64,000 nucleotides of DNA from Streptomyces spinoverrucosus (GCF_015712165.1 NZ_JADPZX010000001.1:6646001-6710000), one strand, 5' to 3'. Shown: positions 1 to 10,047, counted from the stretch's first letter. The notes: generated by a model not told the origin, from the sequence alone. Translations and numbers: made by a program.

Positions 1-897
1 CCGCTCGATGACCCGGCAGGCGTTCTGCACGGGGGAGCCGGTGACGGTGGCGGCGAACATGGTCTCCTTCAGCACCTCGCGCACATCCAGCGACGACTTG
101 CCGCGCAGCTCGTACTCGGTGTGCGCCAGGTGCGCCATCTCCTTCAGCCGCGGCCCCACGACCACCCCGCCCATGTCGCCGACCGCGCACATCATCTTGA
201 GCTCCTCGTCGACGACCATCGACAGCTCCTCGATCTCCTTGCCGTCGGCGAGGAAGCCGAGCAGGTGCTCGGGAGTGGGCCCCTCGGCGGGATAGCGGTA
301 CGTCCCGCTGATCGGGTTCATGACGACCGTGCCGCCGGCCATCCGCACGTGCACCTCGGGGCTGGCGCCGACCAGGGTCCGGTCCCCGGTGTGGACGACG
401 AAGGTCCAGTAGGCACCCCGCTCGCCCTCCAGCAGCCGCCGGAACAGCGCCAGCGCGTCGGCGCGGCCGAACCCCGGGATCCCGCCCTCGTACGTCCGCC
501 GGATCACGAAGTTGGCGCCCTCGCCCCGCCCGATCTCCTCCCGCAGCACGCGCCCGACGATCCCGGCGTACTCCTCGTCCCCGACGTCGAAGCCGCCGCC
601 CTCGACGCGCACCGCGTGCGTCGGGAGCCGACGCAGCGCCTCGGCGAGCGGGATGTCGTACGACTCCTCGGGGGTGAGGGCCAGCAGCGGGGTGCCGTCG
701 TCGCGGACGTCGAAGCCGCGCTCGCGGATCTGGCGGTGCGGGACGAGCGCCAGGCCCTCGTCGGGGAGGTCGGCGAGCCGGTCGTACGCCGTCACCGGGC
801 CGAGCAGCAGTTCCACGGTGTCGTGGTCACGGCCCGGCGTGCGGCGGTGGAGCAGGGCGAAGGGGCGGTCGTCGTGCGGGAGCTGTGCCAGGTCCAT
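1..897 (-). CDS. trpE: Anthranilate synthase, TrpE-type N-terminal part (cut by window edge)
   Basis: The first 299 codons of a chorismate-utilising enzyme are present; the gene continues past position 1. The product should convert chorismate plus ammonia to anthranilate, the first step of tryptophan synthesis, in the cytoplasm. Visible signatures include PISGTYRYP, characteristic of the TrpE/PhzE chorismate-binding fold, followed by an EIEELSMVVDEELKMM stretch and the TVTGSPVQNACRVIER segment. ATG 897 is chosen because it follows the attenuator and opens the conserved frame. Streptomyces members of this type are often TrpE-TrpG fusions, but the glutaminase half would lie outside the window. 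Sequence alone does not exclude an aminodeoxyisochorismate synthase; the Trp-rich leader upstream argues for tryptophan biosynthesis. Confidence 0.87.
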   Translation of the reverse strand, partial: MDLAQLPHDDRPFALLHRRTPGRDHDTVELLLGPVTAYDRLADLPDEGLALVPHRQIRERGFDVRDDGTPLLALTPEESYDIPLAEALRRLPTHAVRVEGGGFDVGDEEYAGIVGRVLREEIGRGEGANFVIRRTYEGGIPGFGRADALALFRRLLEGERGAYWTFVVHTGDRTLVGASPEVHVRMAGGTVVMNPISGTYRYPAEGPTPEHLLGFLADGKEIEELSMVVDEELKMMCAVGDMGGVVVGPRLKEMAHLAHTEYELRGKSSLDVREVLKETMFAATVTGSPVQNACRVIER

Positions 898-947
898 GGT
901 TTCCTCTTCCGTCGTCGTGATCGGTTCGAGGAACGGCCCGCAAACGC

Positions 948-974
948 CGAAGGCCGCCCCTCGGGCGGCCTTCG
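948..974 (-). terminator. trp attenuator hairpin
   Basis: A perfect 12-bp stem (CGAAGGCCGCCC / GGGCGGCCTTCG) with a 3-base loop lies between the leader peptide stop (996) and the trpE start (897). Read on the minus strand it is followed by GCGTTTGC, a weak U tract. Its position after a Trp-codon leader is the classic layout of a transcription attenuator: with enough charged tRNA-Trp the leader is translated through and this hairpin forms. Confidence 0.8.
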
Positions 975-995
975 CGAAGTCTTGGGTACGCGCAG

Positions 996-1052
996 TCAGT
1001 GGGCCGCCGGAGAAGCGGTCCACCACCAGTTCTGGATCGAGTGCGCGAACAT
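996..1052 (-). CDS. trpL: Tryptophan leader peptide, 18 codons, three consecutive Trp
   Basis: A short minus-strand frame reads MFAHSIQNWWWTASPAAH then TGA. AAGGTG, six bases before the ATG, is a good ribosome binding site. Three tandem TGG codons sit just ahead of the attenuator hairpin at 948-974 and 99 bases before the downstream gene's start. This is the expected sensor of charged tRNA-Trp: stalling at the Trp codons should prevent the terminator and allow expression of the downstream anthranilate synthase gene. Attenuation of an anthranilate synthase gene has been described in Streptomyces venezuelae. The competing antiterminator pairing was not worked out here. Confidence 0.85.
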   Translation of the reverse strand: MFAHSIQNWWWTASPAAH

Positions 1053-1154
1053 ATGCCGCACCTTACCCCATGTCCGCACTGCGTTACCGGCGTCTCACTT
1101 CCTGGGCATGGGCAGGAAGGCCGGACATCACCCCGTAATGTTGAGGTTGTGACC

Positions 1155-2501
1155 GTGAACGCTAAGACCAGCTCCCACGCTGGCAACACCTGGCGAGACC
1201 TGCCCGCGGCGCAGCAGCCCGAGTACCCCGACCCCGAGGCTCTGCGCGCAGTCGTTGCGGAGCTGGAGTCGTATCCGCCGCTCGTCTTCGCGGGCGAGTG
1301 CGACCAGCTGCGCGCCCGGATGGCGGCCGTCGCCAGGGGAGAGGCGTTCCTCCTCCAGGGCGGCGACTGCGCCGAGGCCTTCGACGCGGTGTCGGCCGAC
1401 CAGATCCGCAACAAGCTCAAGACCCTGCTCCAGATGGGCGCCGTGCTGACGTACGCCGCGTCCGTGCCCGTGGTGAAGGTGGGCCGCATCGCCGGCCAGT
1501 ACTCCAAGCCGCGCTCCAAGCCGACCGAGACCCGCGACGGCGTGACCCTGCCGGTCTACCGCGGCGACTCCGTCAACGGCTTCGACTTCACCGAGGCCAG
1601 CCGGATCCCGGACCCGGAGCGGCTGAAGCGGATGTACCACGCCTCCGCCTCCACGCTGAACCTGGTCCGCGCCTTCACCACCGGCGGCTACGCCGACCTG
1701 CGCCAGGTGCACGCCTGGAACCAGGACTTCGTGCGCTCCTCGCCGTCCGGCCAGCGCTACGAGCAGCTCGCCCGCGAGATCGACAACGCGCTGAACTTCA
1801 TGCACGCCTGCGGGGCCGACCCGGAGGAGTTCAAGACCGTCGAGTTCTACTCCTCGCACGAGGCGCTGCTGCTGGACTACGAGTCCGCGCTGACCAGGGT
1901 CGACTCGCGCACCGGGCAGCTGTACGACGTCTCGGCGCACATGGTGTGGATCGGTGAGCGCACCCGGCAGTTCGACCACGCGCACATCGAGTTCGCCTCG
2001 AAGATCCGCAACCCGATCGGCATCAAGCTCGGCCCGACGACCACGCCCGAGGAGGCGCTGCAGTACATCGAGCGCCTCGACCCCGAGCGTGAGCCCGGCC
2101 GGCTGACCTTCGTCGTCCGCATGGGCGCGGACAAGATCCGCGACCGGCTCCCCGAGCTGGTCGAGAAGGTCACGGCGTCCGGCGCGACCGTCGCCTGGGT
2201 GACCGACCCGATGCACGGCAACACCTTCGAGGCGGCCTCCGGCCACAAGACCCGACGCTTCGACGACGTGCTCGACGAGGTCAAGGGCTTCTTCGAGGTC
2301 CACAAGGGCCTCGGCACCCACCCGGGCGGCATCCACGTCGAGCTGACCGGCGACGACGTCACCGAGTGCGTGGGCGGCGGCGACGAGATCTTCGTCGACG
2401 ATCTGCACCAGCGCTACGAGACGGCCTGCGACCCGCGGCTGAACCGCAGCCAGTCGCTGGACCTGGCGTTCCTGGTCGCGGAGATGTACAGGGACCAGTA
2501 G
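1155..2501 (+). CDS. aroH: Class II 3-deoxy-D-arabino-heptulosonate-7-phosphate (DAHP) synthase
   Basis: Condenses phosphoenolpyruvate and erythrose 4-phosphate to DAHP, the committed step of the shikimate pathway. At about 448 residues it has the usual length of plant-like (class II) enzymes. Family landmarks include LLQGGDCAEAF (metal-binding Cys), VGRIAGQYSKPRS, the GEHTRQ-like GERTRQ, WVTDPMHGNT and THPGGIHVELTGDDVTEC. GTG 1155 is preferred because GAGG at 1143-1146 is eight bases upstream; GTG 1149 is an alternative but sits too close to it. It is divergent from the attenuator-controlled anthranilate synthase, so the pathway entry and the tryptophan branch share about 100 bases of regulatory DNA. 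A stem-loop follows the stop. Confidence 0.96.
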   Translation: MNAKTSSHAGNTWRDLPAAQQPEYPDPEALRAVVAELESYPPLVFAGECDQLRARMAAVARGEAFLLQGGDCAEAFDAVSADQIRNKLKTLLQMGAVLTYAASVPVVKVGRIAGQYSKPRSKPTETRDGVTLPVYRGDSVNGFDFTEASRIPDPERLKRMYHASASTLNLVRAFTTGGYADLRQVHAWNQDFVRSSPSGQRYEQLAREIDNALNFMHACGADPEEFKTVEFYSSHEALLLDYESALTRVDSRTGQLYDVSAHMVWIGERTRQFDHAHIEFASKIRNPIGIKLGPTTTPEEALQYIERLDPEREPGRLTFVVRMGADKIRDRLPELVEKVTASGATVAWVTDPMHGNTFEAASGHKTRRFDDVLDEVKGFFEVHKGLGTHPGGIHVELTGDDVTECVGGGDEIFVDDLHQRYETACDPRLNRSQSLDLAFLVAEMYRDQ

Positions 2502-2528
2502 CCGGTTCGCCTGTTACCAGGGCATGCG

Positions 2529-2566
2529 GTGGGGCGCGGATCACATACGATCCGCGCCCCGCCACT
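2529..2566 (+). terminator. Stem-loop terminator after DAHP synthase
   Basis: GGGGCGCGGATC and GATCCGCGCCCC form a perfect 12-bp stem around ACATAC, with further pairing outside (GTG/CAC). TTTTG follows at 2566-2570. It lies 28 bases past the aroH stop, on the plus strand. Confidence 0.8.
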
Positions 2567-2593
2567 TTTGCGGTCCGGGTGGGCCGGGTAAGG

Positions 2594-2612
2594 TTAGGTT
2601 AGCCTCACCGAT
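2594..2612. promoter_or_regulatory. Iron box (DmdR/IdeR/DtxR-type operator) upstream of bfd
   Basis: TTAGGTTAGCCTCACCGAT matches the actinobacterial iron-box consensus TTAGGTTAGGCTCACCTAA at 15 of 19 positions. It sits about 47 bases ahead of the bfd start, where an iron-loaded DtxR-family repressor (DmdR1 in Streptomyces) would block transcription. Low iron would then induce Bfd, which releases stored iron from bacterioferritin. Confidence 0.85.
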
Positions 2613-2658
2613 CAACGGGGACGGCACCATCAATCGACCCCTGCGGGAGGTGAACCGC

Positions 2659-2892
2659 GTGTACGTCTGCAGTTGCTTCGGCATCACCGAGCAGCAGGTC
2701 AAGCAGCACGCGGAGAACGGCGCCTGCACCCCCCGCCAGATAGCCTCGGCCTCCAAGGCGGGCACGGACTGCGGCTCCTGCGTCCGTCGTATCCAGGCAC
2801 TCCTGGGCCGGGGTACCTGCCCACGCCGTGAACTGGCCGACAAGGGCAAGCCGGTCCTCTCCGAGGTCGCGGGCCTCGACGAAGCCGCCTAA
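2659..2892 (+). CDS. bfd: Bacterioferritin-associated ferredoxin (Bfd)
   Basis: A 77-residue [2Fe-2S] protein that donates electrons to bacterioferritin so stored Fe(III) can be released. Four cysteines of the Fer2_BFD fold are visible: CSC near residues 4-6 and DCGSC near residues 39-43. A fifth Cys lies in the C-terminal GTCPRREL segment. GTG 2659 is chosen because GGGAGG lies eight bases upstream and homologues begin MYVCSCFGIT. The C-terminal tail after residue 60 is longer than in E. coli Bfd. It is preceded by an iron box and converges on bfr, with the two stop codons overlapping. Confidence 0.95.
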   Translation: MYVCSCFGITEQQVKQHAENGACTPRQIASASKAGTDCGSCVRRIQALLGRGTCPRRELADKGKPVLSEVAGLDEAA

Positions 2893-3365
2893 CTCGGCTG
2901 CTCGATCTGCTGCGCGATGTACAGCGCCTCGCCGAGCTTGTCGACGAGTTCCAGCTGTGTGTCCAGGTAGTCGATGTGGTGCTCCTCGTCCGCGAGGATC
3001 CACTCGAAGATGTTCGCGGACGTGATGTCGCCCTTGGTGCGCATCACCTCGATACCCCGCTTGAGGCGGTCGATCGCCTCGACCTCGATCTGCCGGTCGG
3101 CCTGGAACATCTCGGTGACCGTCTGGCCGACCCGTACGTGGAACAGTCGCTGGTAGTTGGGCAGGCCGTCCAGCATGAGGATGCGCTCGGTGATCTTGTC
3201 CGCGTGCTTCATCTCATCGATGGACTCTTCACGCGTGTACTTGGCGAGCTTGGTCCAGCCTTTGTTGTCCTGGATCCGGTAGTGCAGCCAGTACTGGTTG
3301 ATCGCCGTGAGCTCGCCGGTGAGCTGCTCGTTCAGGAATTCGAGGACCTCGGGGTCGCCCTGCAT
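2889..3365 (-). CDS. bfr: Bacterioferritin, heme-containing iron storage protein
   Basis: A subunit of the 24-mer iron storage shell that oxidises and mineralises ferrous iron. At 158 residues it has normal length. The ferroxidase ligands are present: E18, E51, H54 and the EEHHIDYL segment supplying E and H near 127-130. Met52 is the heme ligand. ATG 3365 is chosen because homologues start MQGDPEVLEFLNEQL and GGAG lies upstream; the open frame extends further but without family similarity. The TAG stop lies in the same four bases as the TAA of the facing bfd gene. Confidence 0.96.
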   Translation of the reverse strand: MQGDPEVLEFLNEQLTGELTAINQYWLHYRIQDNKGWTKLAKYTREESIDEMKHADKITERILMLDGLPNYQRLFHVRVGQTVTEMFQADRQIEVEAIDRLKRGIEVMRTKGDITSANIFEWILADEEHHIDYLDTQLELVDKLGEALYIAQQIEQPS

Positions 3366-3440
3366 CGCTTCAGGCTCCTTCTGAACCGGGGGGAACTGCC
3401 AGGTTGCGCCGCATGATTGCACCGGCGACAAAGATCGTCC

Positions 3441-3478
3441 AGTAAGTCTTCACTTAGTAAGTAAGTGCATGCTTAGTC
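3441..3478. promoter_or_regulatory. AT-rich repeated AGTAAGT element between bfr and the sulfite-oxidase-like gene
   Basis: This stretch stands out in GC-rich DNA. It holds AGTAAGT (3441-3447), ACTTAGTAAGT (3452-3462, a perfect 5-bp palindrome around one base), AGTAAGT again (3460-3466), and CTTAGT (3472-3477). It lies in the divergent promoter region of bfr (minus) and the 3543 gene (plus). Repeated ACTTA/TAAGT half-sites suggest an operator, but the repressor is unknown and the match to an iron box is poor. Confidence 0.45.
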
Positions 3479-3542
3479 CTGTTTGGGATGAATTGAGAAG
3501 GGGTGGTCCGGTGCACTGTCCTGGGTCTGTCAGGATGGAGTC

Positions 3543-4175
3543 ATGGGTCACCCGGTGGAGCGCGAATCTGGAGCAGCGGCATCGTTCGAGCTTCCGCCGG
3601 GGCAGCGAGTGCAGCGCGGATGGCCGGTCACGCACTACGGTCCGGTGCCCAAGTTCCGGCCCGAGCGCTGGGAGTTCAGGGTCTTCGGCACCACCGCCGA
3701 CGGGGAGAAGCGCTGCTGGACCCACGAGGAGTTCACGGCTCTGCCGTACACCACCGTGGTGGCCGATCTGCACTGCGTCACGAAGTTCAGCATGCTCGGC
3801 GCGGAATGGGGCGGCATCCCCGCCCGCACCATCCTGGACCTCGCGCCGCCCGCCCCGAACGTCACCCATGTGATGGTGTGGGCGGAGTACGGCTTCAGCT
3901 CCAATCTCCGGCTGTCGGACTTCGCCTCCGAGCACGCGATCTTCGCCACCCACAAGGACGGCGAACTCCTCACCGCCGAGCACGGCTTCCCGCTCCGCCT
4001 GATCATCCCGCACCTGTACGCCTGGAAGGGTCCGAAGTGGGTGCGCGGCGTGGAGTACATGACCGCCGACCGTCGCGGCTTCTGGGAGGAGCGCGGCTAT
4101 CACAACATCGGCGATCCGTGGAAGGAGCAGCGCTACTCGTACCAGGAGGAGCCCGGGGACGGCCCCGAGCTCTGA
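3543..4175 (+). CDS. Sulfite-oxidase-like molybdopterin-binding oxidoreductase
   Basis: A 210-residue protein with the oxidoreductase molybdopterin-binding fold shared by sulfite oxidase and MsrP/YedY. The DLHCVTKFS segment near residue 80 carries the Cys expected to ligate molybdenum. GWPVTHYGPVPKF near the N-terminus and RLIIPHLYAWKGPKWVRGVEYM are typical of the short actinobacterial branch. There is no signal peptide or heme domain, so it is probably cytoplasmic. Substrate unknown. ATG 3543 has GGAG only two bases upstream, and CAGGAT at 3531-3536 could be a -10 for a nearly leaderless transcript. Confidence 0.85.
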   Translation: MGHPVERESGAAASFELPPGQRVQRGWPVTHYGPVPKFRPERWEFRVFGTTADGEKRCWTHEEFTALPYTTVVADLHCVTKFSMLGAEWGGIPARTILDLAPPAPNVTHVMVWAEYGFSSNLRLSDFASEHAIFATHKDGELLTAEHGFPLRLIIPHLYAWKGPKWVRGVEYMTADRRGFWEERGYHNIGDPWKEQRYSYQEEPGDGPEL

Positions 4176-4212
4176 CTCCTCGTACGGTGCCCGGTGGAGG
4201 TACTTGCGGTGC

Positions 4213-4703
4213 TCAGTGGTGGTACTGGTGCACCACCGCGTGGCCCTTGCCGCGGCCGATCATCCACTTGTTGACCGGGACCGTGACCACGAAGGCGACC
4301 GCGAGGGCGATCGCGAGCACGAACCAGAACAGCGCGGTGTCCAGGCCGGCGTCCATCGCGCCGGGCCAGAACGCGATCACGCCGTTGTCGGCCAGTTCCA
4401 TCACGGCGATGGACAGCGTGTCCGCGGCGAGTGCCACGCGGATGGCGGCGCGCAGGCCGACGCCCGACTTCAGCACCCCGCGCAGGGTGAGCGCGTAGCC
4501 GAAGAAGAAGGCGAGTACGACCGCCAGGACGAGTGTCGGTACGTCGCCCCAGCCGAGCGCGGTGCCGATGACCATGCCGAGCACCTCGCCGATGGCGCAG
4601 CCGGTGAGGCAGTGCAGGGTGGCCTGGACGGCCGTGGGCCAGTCGGCGGGGTGTGTGCGTGGGCGTGCTGGGCGTGTTCGTGCTCTGTGTGTCCGTGCTG
4701 CAT
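4213..4703 (-). CDS. DUF4396 membrane protein with His-rich N-terminus, apparent frameshift
   Basis: The body of the protein, from ADWPTAVQATLHCLTGCAIGE to the stop at 4213, is a clear DUF4396 membrane protein with about four hydrophobic segments and a GRGKGHAVVH tail. The expected His-rich start (MQHGHTEHEHAQHAHAHTP) lies in a different frame. It opens at ATG 4703 with a GGGGG ribosome binding site six bases upstream. The two frames meet at a G run at 4648-4651; one more base there would join them. Either this is a natural frameshift mutation or an assembly error in a homopolymer. The hydrophobic frame is also open far upstream, so an alternative start cannot be excluded. Family function is unknown; the His-rich arm suggests metal binding. 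Confidence 0.7.
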
Positions 4704-4778
4704 GTGTGCCCCCAATGTCAGGTGACGGTTCCCGCATCGAGCAGGAACCGTATACCCCCTGGGGGTATTCCTGAACGT

Positions 4779-5654
4779 TCAGGAATCCCGCAGTTTCTTC
4801 AGCCGCTCCACGTCGGCCGCATGCCCCTCCTTGCCGCCGGGTGTCTCGATGATCAGCGGTACGCCCTCGGTCGCGGGGTGCGTCATCAGGGCGCGGAACG
4901 GGTCCTCGCCGATGTGGCCTGCGCCGATGCTCTCGTGCCGGTCCTTGTGGGCGCCGACCATGTCCTTGGAGTCGTTGGCGTGGATCAGCTTCAGCCGGCC
5001 CTCGCCGACCGTGTCGACCAGCAGGTCCAGCGTCTGGTGCATGCCGTTCGGGCCGGTCAGGTCGTGCCCGGCGGCGAAGATGTGGCAGGTGTCGAGGCAG
5101 ACGCCGAGCCTCGGGTGGGCGTCCAGGGCCTCGAAGTACGGCCCGAAGTCCCAGGTGCGGGAGCAGAGCGAGGCGCCCTGGCCCGCCGTGGACTCCAGCA
5201 GGAGGTACGGGTCGTCGTCGGTGAGCTCGTCGAGCAGCGGCAGCAGGTACTCCCGTACCTGCTTCAGCGCCACCGACCGCTCCCGCCCGCCGGTCGCGCT
5301 CCCGGTGTGCACGACCACGCCGAGCGCGCCGATCGCCCGGCCGCGCCGCAGCGAGTGCCGCAGCGACTCCACCGACCGCTCGACGGTGGCCGCCGTGTGC
5401 GAGCCGAAGTTGATCAGGTACGGCGCGTGCACATACGCCGGGATCGACTCCTCCGCGCACGCCGCGCGGAACGCCTCGTCCTGCCGCGGGTCACCGGCCG
5501 GCGTGGCCCAGCCACGCGGGTTGGCGACGAAGACCTGCACGGTCTCGGCCTTGAGGTCGTGGGCGTAGGTGAGGCCCACGGAGTGCAGGCCGCCGGCCAC
5601 GGGGACGTGACCGCCGATGGGGTTGCGGGAGGGACCGGGGTGTTGACTCTTCAC
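4779..5654 (-). CDS. nfo: Deoxyribonuclease IV (AP endonuclease, Nfo family)
   Basis: A 291-residue TIM-barrel endonuclease IV that cleaves the backbone 5' of abasic sites in base-excision repair. Family blocks seen are GGHVPVAGG at the N-terminus, VHAPYLINFGS, VVVHTGSATG, LLLESTAGQG (metal-ligand Glu), GVCLDTCHIFAAGHD, KLIHANDSKD and DRHESIGAGHIG, which together supply the trinuclear zinc ligands. GTG 5654 opens the conserved frame. It lies 78 bases downstream of the PASTA kinase on the same strand and may be co-transcribed. Confidence 0.93.
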   Translation of the reverse strand: MKSQHPGPSRNPIGGHVPVAGGLHSVGLTYAHDLKAETVQVFVANPRGWATPAGDPRQDEAFRAACAEESIPAYVHAPYLINFGSHTAATVERSVESLRHSLRRGRAIGALGVVVHTGSATGGRERSVALKQVREYLLPLLDELTDDDPYLLLESTAGQGASLCSRTWDFGPYFEALDAHPRLGVCLDTCHIFAAGHDLTGPNGMHQTLDLLVDTVGEGRLKLIHANDSKDMVGAHKDRHESIGAGHIGEDPFRALMTHPATEGVPLIIETPGGKEGHAADVERLKKLRDS

Positions 5655-5732
5655 CTGTTCAGGGTGTCATGCGGCCCTGGGTGCCCTGTCAGCGGATCTT
5701 CGTCGGTCGGAGGTGCGGCAGGTGATCGTCGT

Positions 5733-7658
5733 TCAGCGGATCTCGATGGTGATCGTCGACCCCTTGGGTGCGGTCTCCCCGCCCTCCACGGACTGGCCCC
5801 GTACGGTGTCGCCGAACAGCCCGAGCAGCCCGCGGTCCTCCTCGACCTCGAAACCGGCGTCCTGAAGCTTCCGCGTGGCCTCGTCCACGCTGTCGCCCAC
5901 CACGTCCGGAACCTCGATCATCTCCGGCCCCTTGGACACCGTCAGCGTCACCGTGTCGCCCTCGGCGGCCCGGCCGTCGGGGCCCGGGTTCTGCCGTGCC
6001 ACCTGGCCCGCCTCGAACTCGGAGTTGATCCGCTCGGGGGCGATGCGGACCTTCAGGCCCGCCTCCTGGAGTTGCTCCCTGGCCTCGCCCAGGTCACGGC
6101 CGGTGACGTCCGGGACGTCGACCGGGGCGCCCTTGCTGACGGTGAGGGCGATCGCCGTGCCCGCGCGCGTGGTCGTGCCCGTCGCCGGGTCCGTGCTGAT
6201 CACGAAGCCCCGGGGGACGTCCTCGCTGAACGCCCGGGTCACCATGCCCGGCTCCAGCCCGCCGTCCTTGAGCAGGCTGCGCGCCTTGTCCAGCCGGTAG
6301 CCCGCGAGATCCGGCACCTTCACCGTCTCGGGGCCGTCGGAGACGGTGAGCGTCACCGAGTCGTTGTGCCGGATCCGGGAGCCCGGCGCCGGGTCGGTGC
6401 TGATGATCGTGCCGCGCTTCACCGTGTCGCTGTAGGCGTGCTTGACCTGCCCGACCTCCAGCCCGGCGTCCGCGAGCCGGTCCTCGGCCTGCGCCTCGGT
6501 CTTCGCCAGCAGCGGCGGGACCTCGGTGAACTGGCCCGAGTTGATGTACCAGACGCCCACACCGAGACCGAGCGCCAGCAGCACGGCGGCGACGATCGTG
6601 ACGACCGAGCGCGGAGGCCGGGAACGGCGGCGCGGGGCGTCCAGCGGCGGGGACTCCAGTCGGCTGGTCCGGTTGTACCGGGACTCGTCGCCGTCCTCGT
6701 TCACGGGCAGCTGCCGCAGGGCGGTCAACGCGCGCGGGATGACGCTCGTACGGTCGTCGGCGTTGTCGTGCTCCGCCCTGATCGCCTGCGGGGGCACCGC
6801 GTCGAGCTGGTCGGCGCTGAGCGCGCCACGCGCCTCGCGGACCTGCGCGAGCAGCGCCACGGCGTCGTACGGGCGGATCTCCGGCGTGCGGGCGGTCGCG
6901 GAGGCGACCAGCTCGTCCAGCTCGTACGGCAGACCGGGCACGGCCGCCGAGGGCGGCGGGACGTCCTCGTGGACGTGCCGGTAGAGCACCTGGGCGGGGG
7001 AGTCCCCGGTGTGCGGCTTGGCGCCGGTCAGCATCTCGTACAGCACCACACCGCACGCGTACACGTCGACGCGGGGGTCGGCGCTGCCGTGCTCGATCTG
7101 CTCCGGAGCGAGGTAGGAGACCGTGCCGAGGACGGACCCGGTGGTGTGGGTGACCGTGTCCACGGCCCGGACGAGCCCGAAGTCGGCGACCTTGACGCGG
7201 CCGTCGTCCCCTATGAGGACGTTCTCCGGCTTCATGTCCCGGTGCACGAACCCGGCGCGGTGCGCGGCGCCCAGCGCGGCCAGGACCGGCTCCAGGATGT
7301 CCAGCGCGGCCCGCGGCTGCAGCGCCCCGCGCTCGCGCAGCACGTCCCGCAGGGTGCAGCCGGAGACGTACTCCATGGCCAGGTAGACGTACGACCCGTC
7401 CGTCCCCTGGTCGAACACTTGGACGACGTTGGGGTGGGCGAGCCGGGCCACCGACTTGGCCTCGCGGATGAACCGCTCGACGAAGGAGCCGTCGGCGGCC
7501 AGGGTCGGATGCATCACCTTGAGCGCGAGGACGCGGTCGAGGCGGGTGTCCACGGCCCGGTAGACCGTGGCCATCCCGCCGACCGCGATCCGCGCGTCGA
7601 CGCGATAACGGCCGTCGAGCAACTGCCCGACCAGAGGGTCCTGAAGGGTCGTGTCCAC
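5733..7658 (-). CDS. Ser/Thr protein kinase with four PASTA domains (PknB/PknL family)
   Basis: A membrane receptor kinase of about 641 residues. The cytoplasmic kinase domain occupies residues 15-280, with glycine loop AVGGMATV, catalytic Lys47, HRDMKPEN at 139-146 and DFG at 159-161. A basic juxtamembrane stretch and one transmembrane helix at about 352-372 lead to four extracellular PASTA repeats, which in this family sense muropeptides or lipid II. GTG 7658 (VDTTLQDPLVG) is preferred; an open frame reaches 7688 without a usable ribosome binding site. An Rv2175c-like gene lies at 11786. In M. tuberculosis the Rv2175c protein is a substrate of the neighbouring kinase PknL, so a similar pair is plausible here. 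Confidence 0.94.
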   Translation of the reverse strand: MDTTLQDPLVGQLLDGRYRVDARIAVGGMATVYRAVDTRLDRVLALKVMHPTLAADGSFVERFIREAKSVARLAHPNVVQVFDQGTDGSYVYLAMEYVSGCTLRDVLRERGALQPRAALDILEPVLAALGAAHRAGFVHRDMKPENVLIGDDGRVKVADFGLVRAVDTVTHTTGSVLGTVSYLAPEQIEHGSADPRVDVYACGVVLYEMLTGAKPHTGDSPAQVLYRHVHEDVPPPSAAVPGLPYELDELVASATARTPEIRPYDAVALLAQVREARGALSADQLDAVPPQAIRAEHDNADDRTSVIPRALTALRQLPVNEDGDESRYNRTSRLESPPLDAPRRRSRPPRSVVTIVAAVLLALGLGVGVWYINSGQFTEVPPLLAKTEAQAEDRLADAGLEVGQVKHAYSDTVKRGTIISTDPAPGSRIRHNDSVTLTVSDGPETVKVPDLAGYRLDKARSLLKDGGLEPGMVTRAFSEDVPRGFVISTDPATGTTTRAGTAIALTVSKGAPVDVPDVTGRDLGEAREQLQEAGLKVRIAPERINSEFEAGQVARQNPGPDGRAAEGDTVTLTVSKGPEMIEVPDVVGDSVDEATRKLQDAGFEVEEDRGLLGLFGDTVRGQSVEGGETAPKGSTITIEIR

Positions 7659-7783
7659 GCAGGCGAGTGTACGAGCCGCCGCCGACACTCCTGGCCGCTT
7701 CCCGCGGCATCGGGGCGGGACTGCAGCCGACCTGTGACGTGTCCGACCCGGCGGCTCCTACTCGGCGGCGGGCACGCGCGGGG

Positions 7784-9947
<2,164 letters not shown>

Positions 9948-9961
9948 GGGCGTCCAGCCCC

Positions 9962-10047
9962 TCCCTTCGCCGGCATGACCCGGATCAGGTTCGTACGGTC
10001 GGAGGCCGCCAGCCTCCCTCTCAGCCCGGTGCGTCCGGGCTCCCGCG
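9962..10047 (-). promoter_or_regulatory. TPP riboswitch (THI element)
   Basis: On the minus strand the leader shows the hallmark thi-box sequences: GGGCTGAGAGGGAGGC, then AACCTGATCCGGGTCATGCCGG and GCGAAGGGA. These form the pyrimidine- and pyrophosphate-binding helices of the thiamine pyrophosphate aptamer. It ends just before the thiO ribosome binding site, so bound TPP should shut down thiO-thiS-thiG. Confidence 0.96.
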
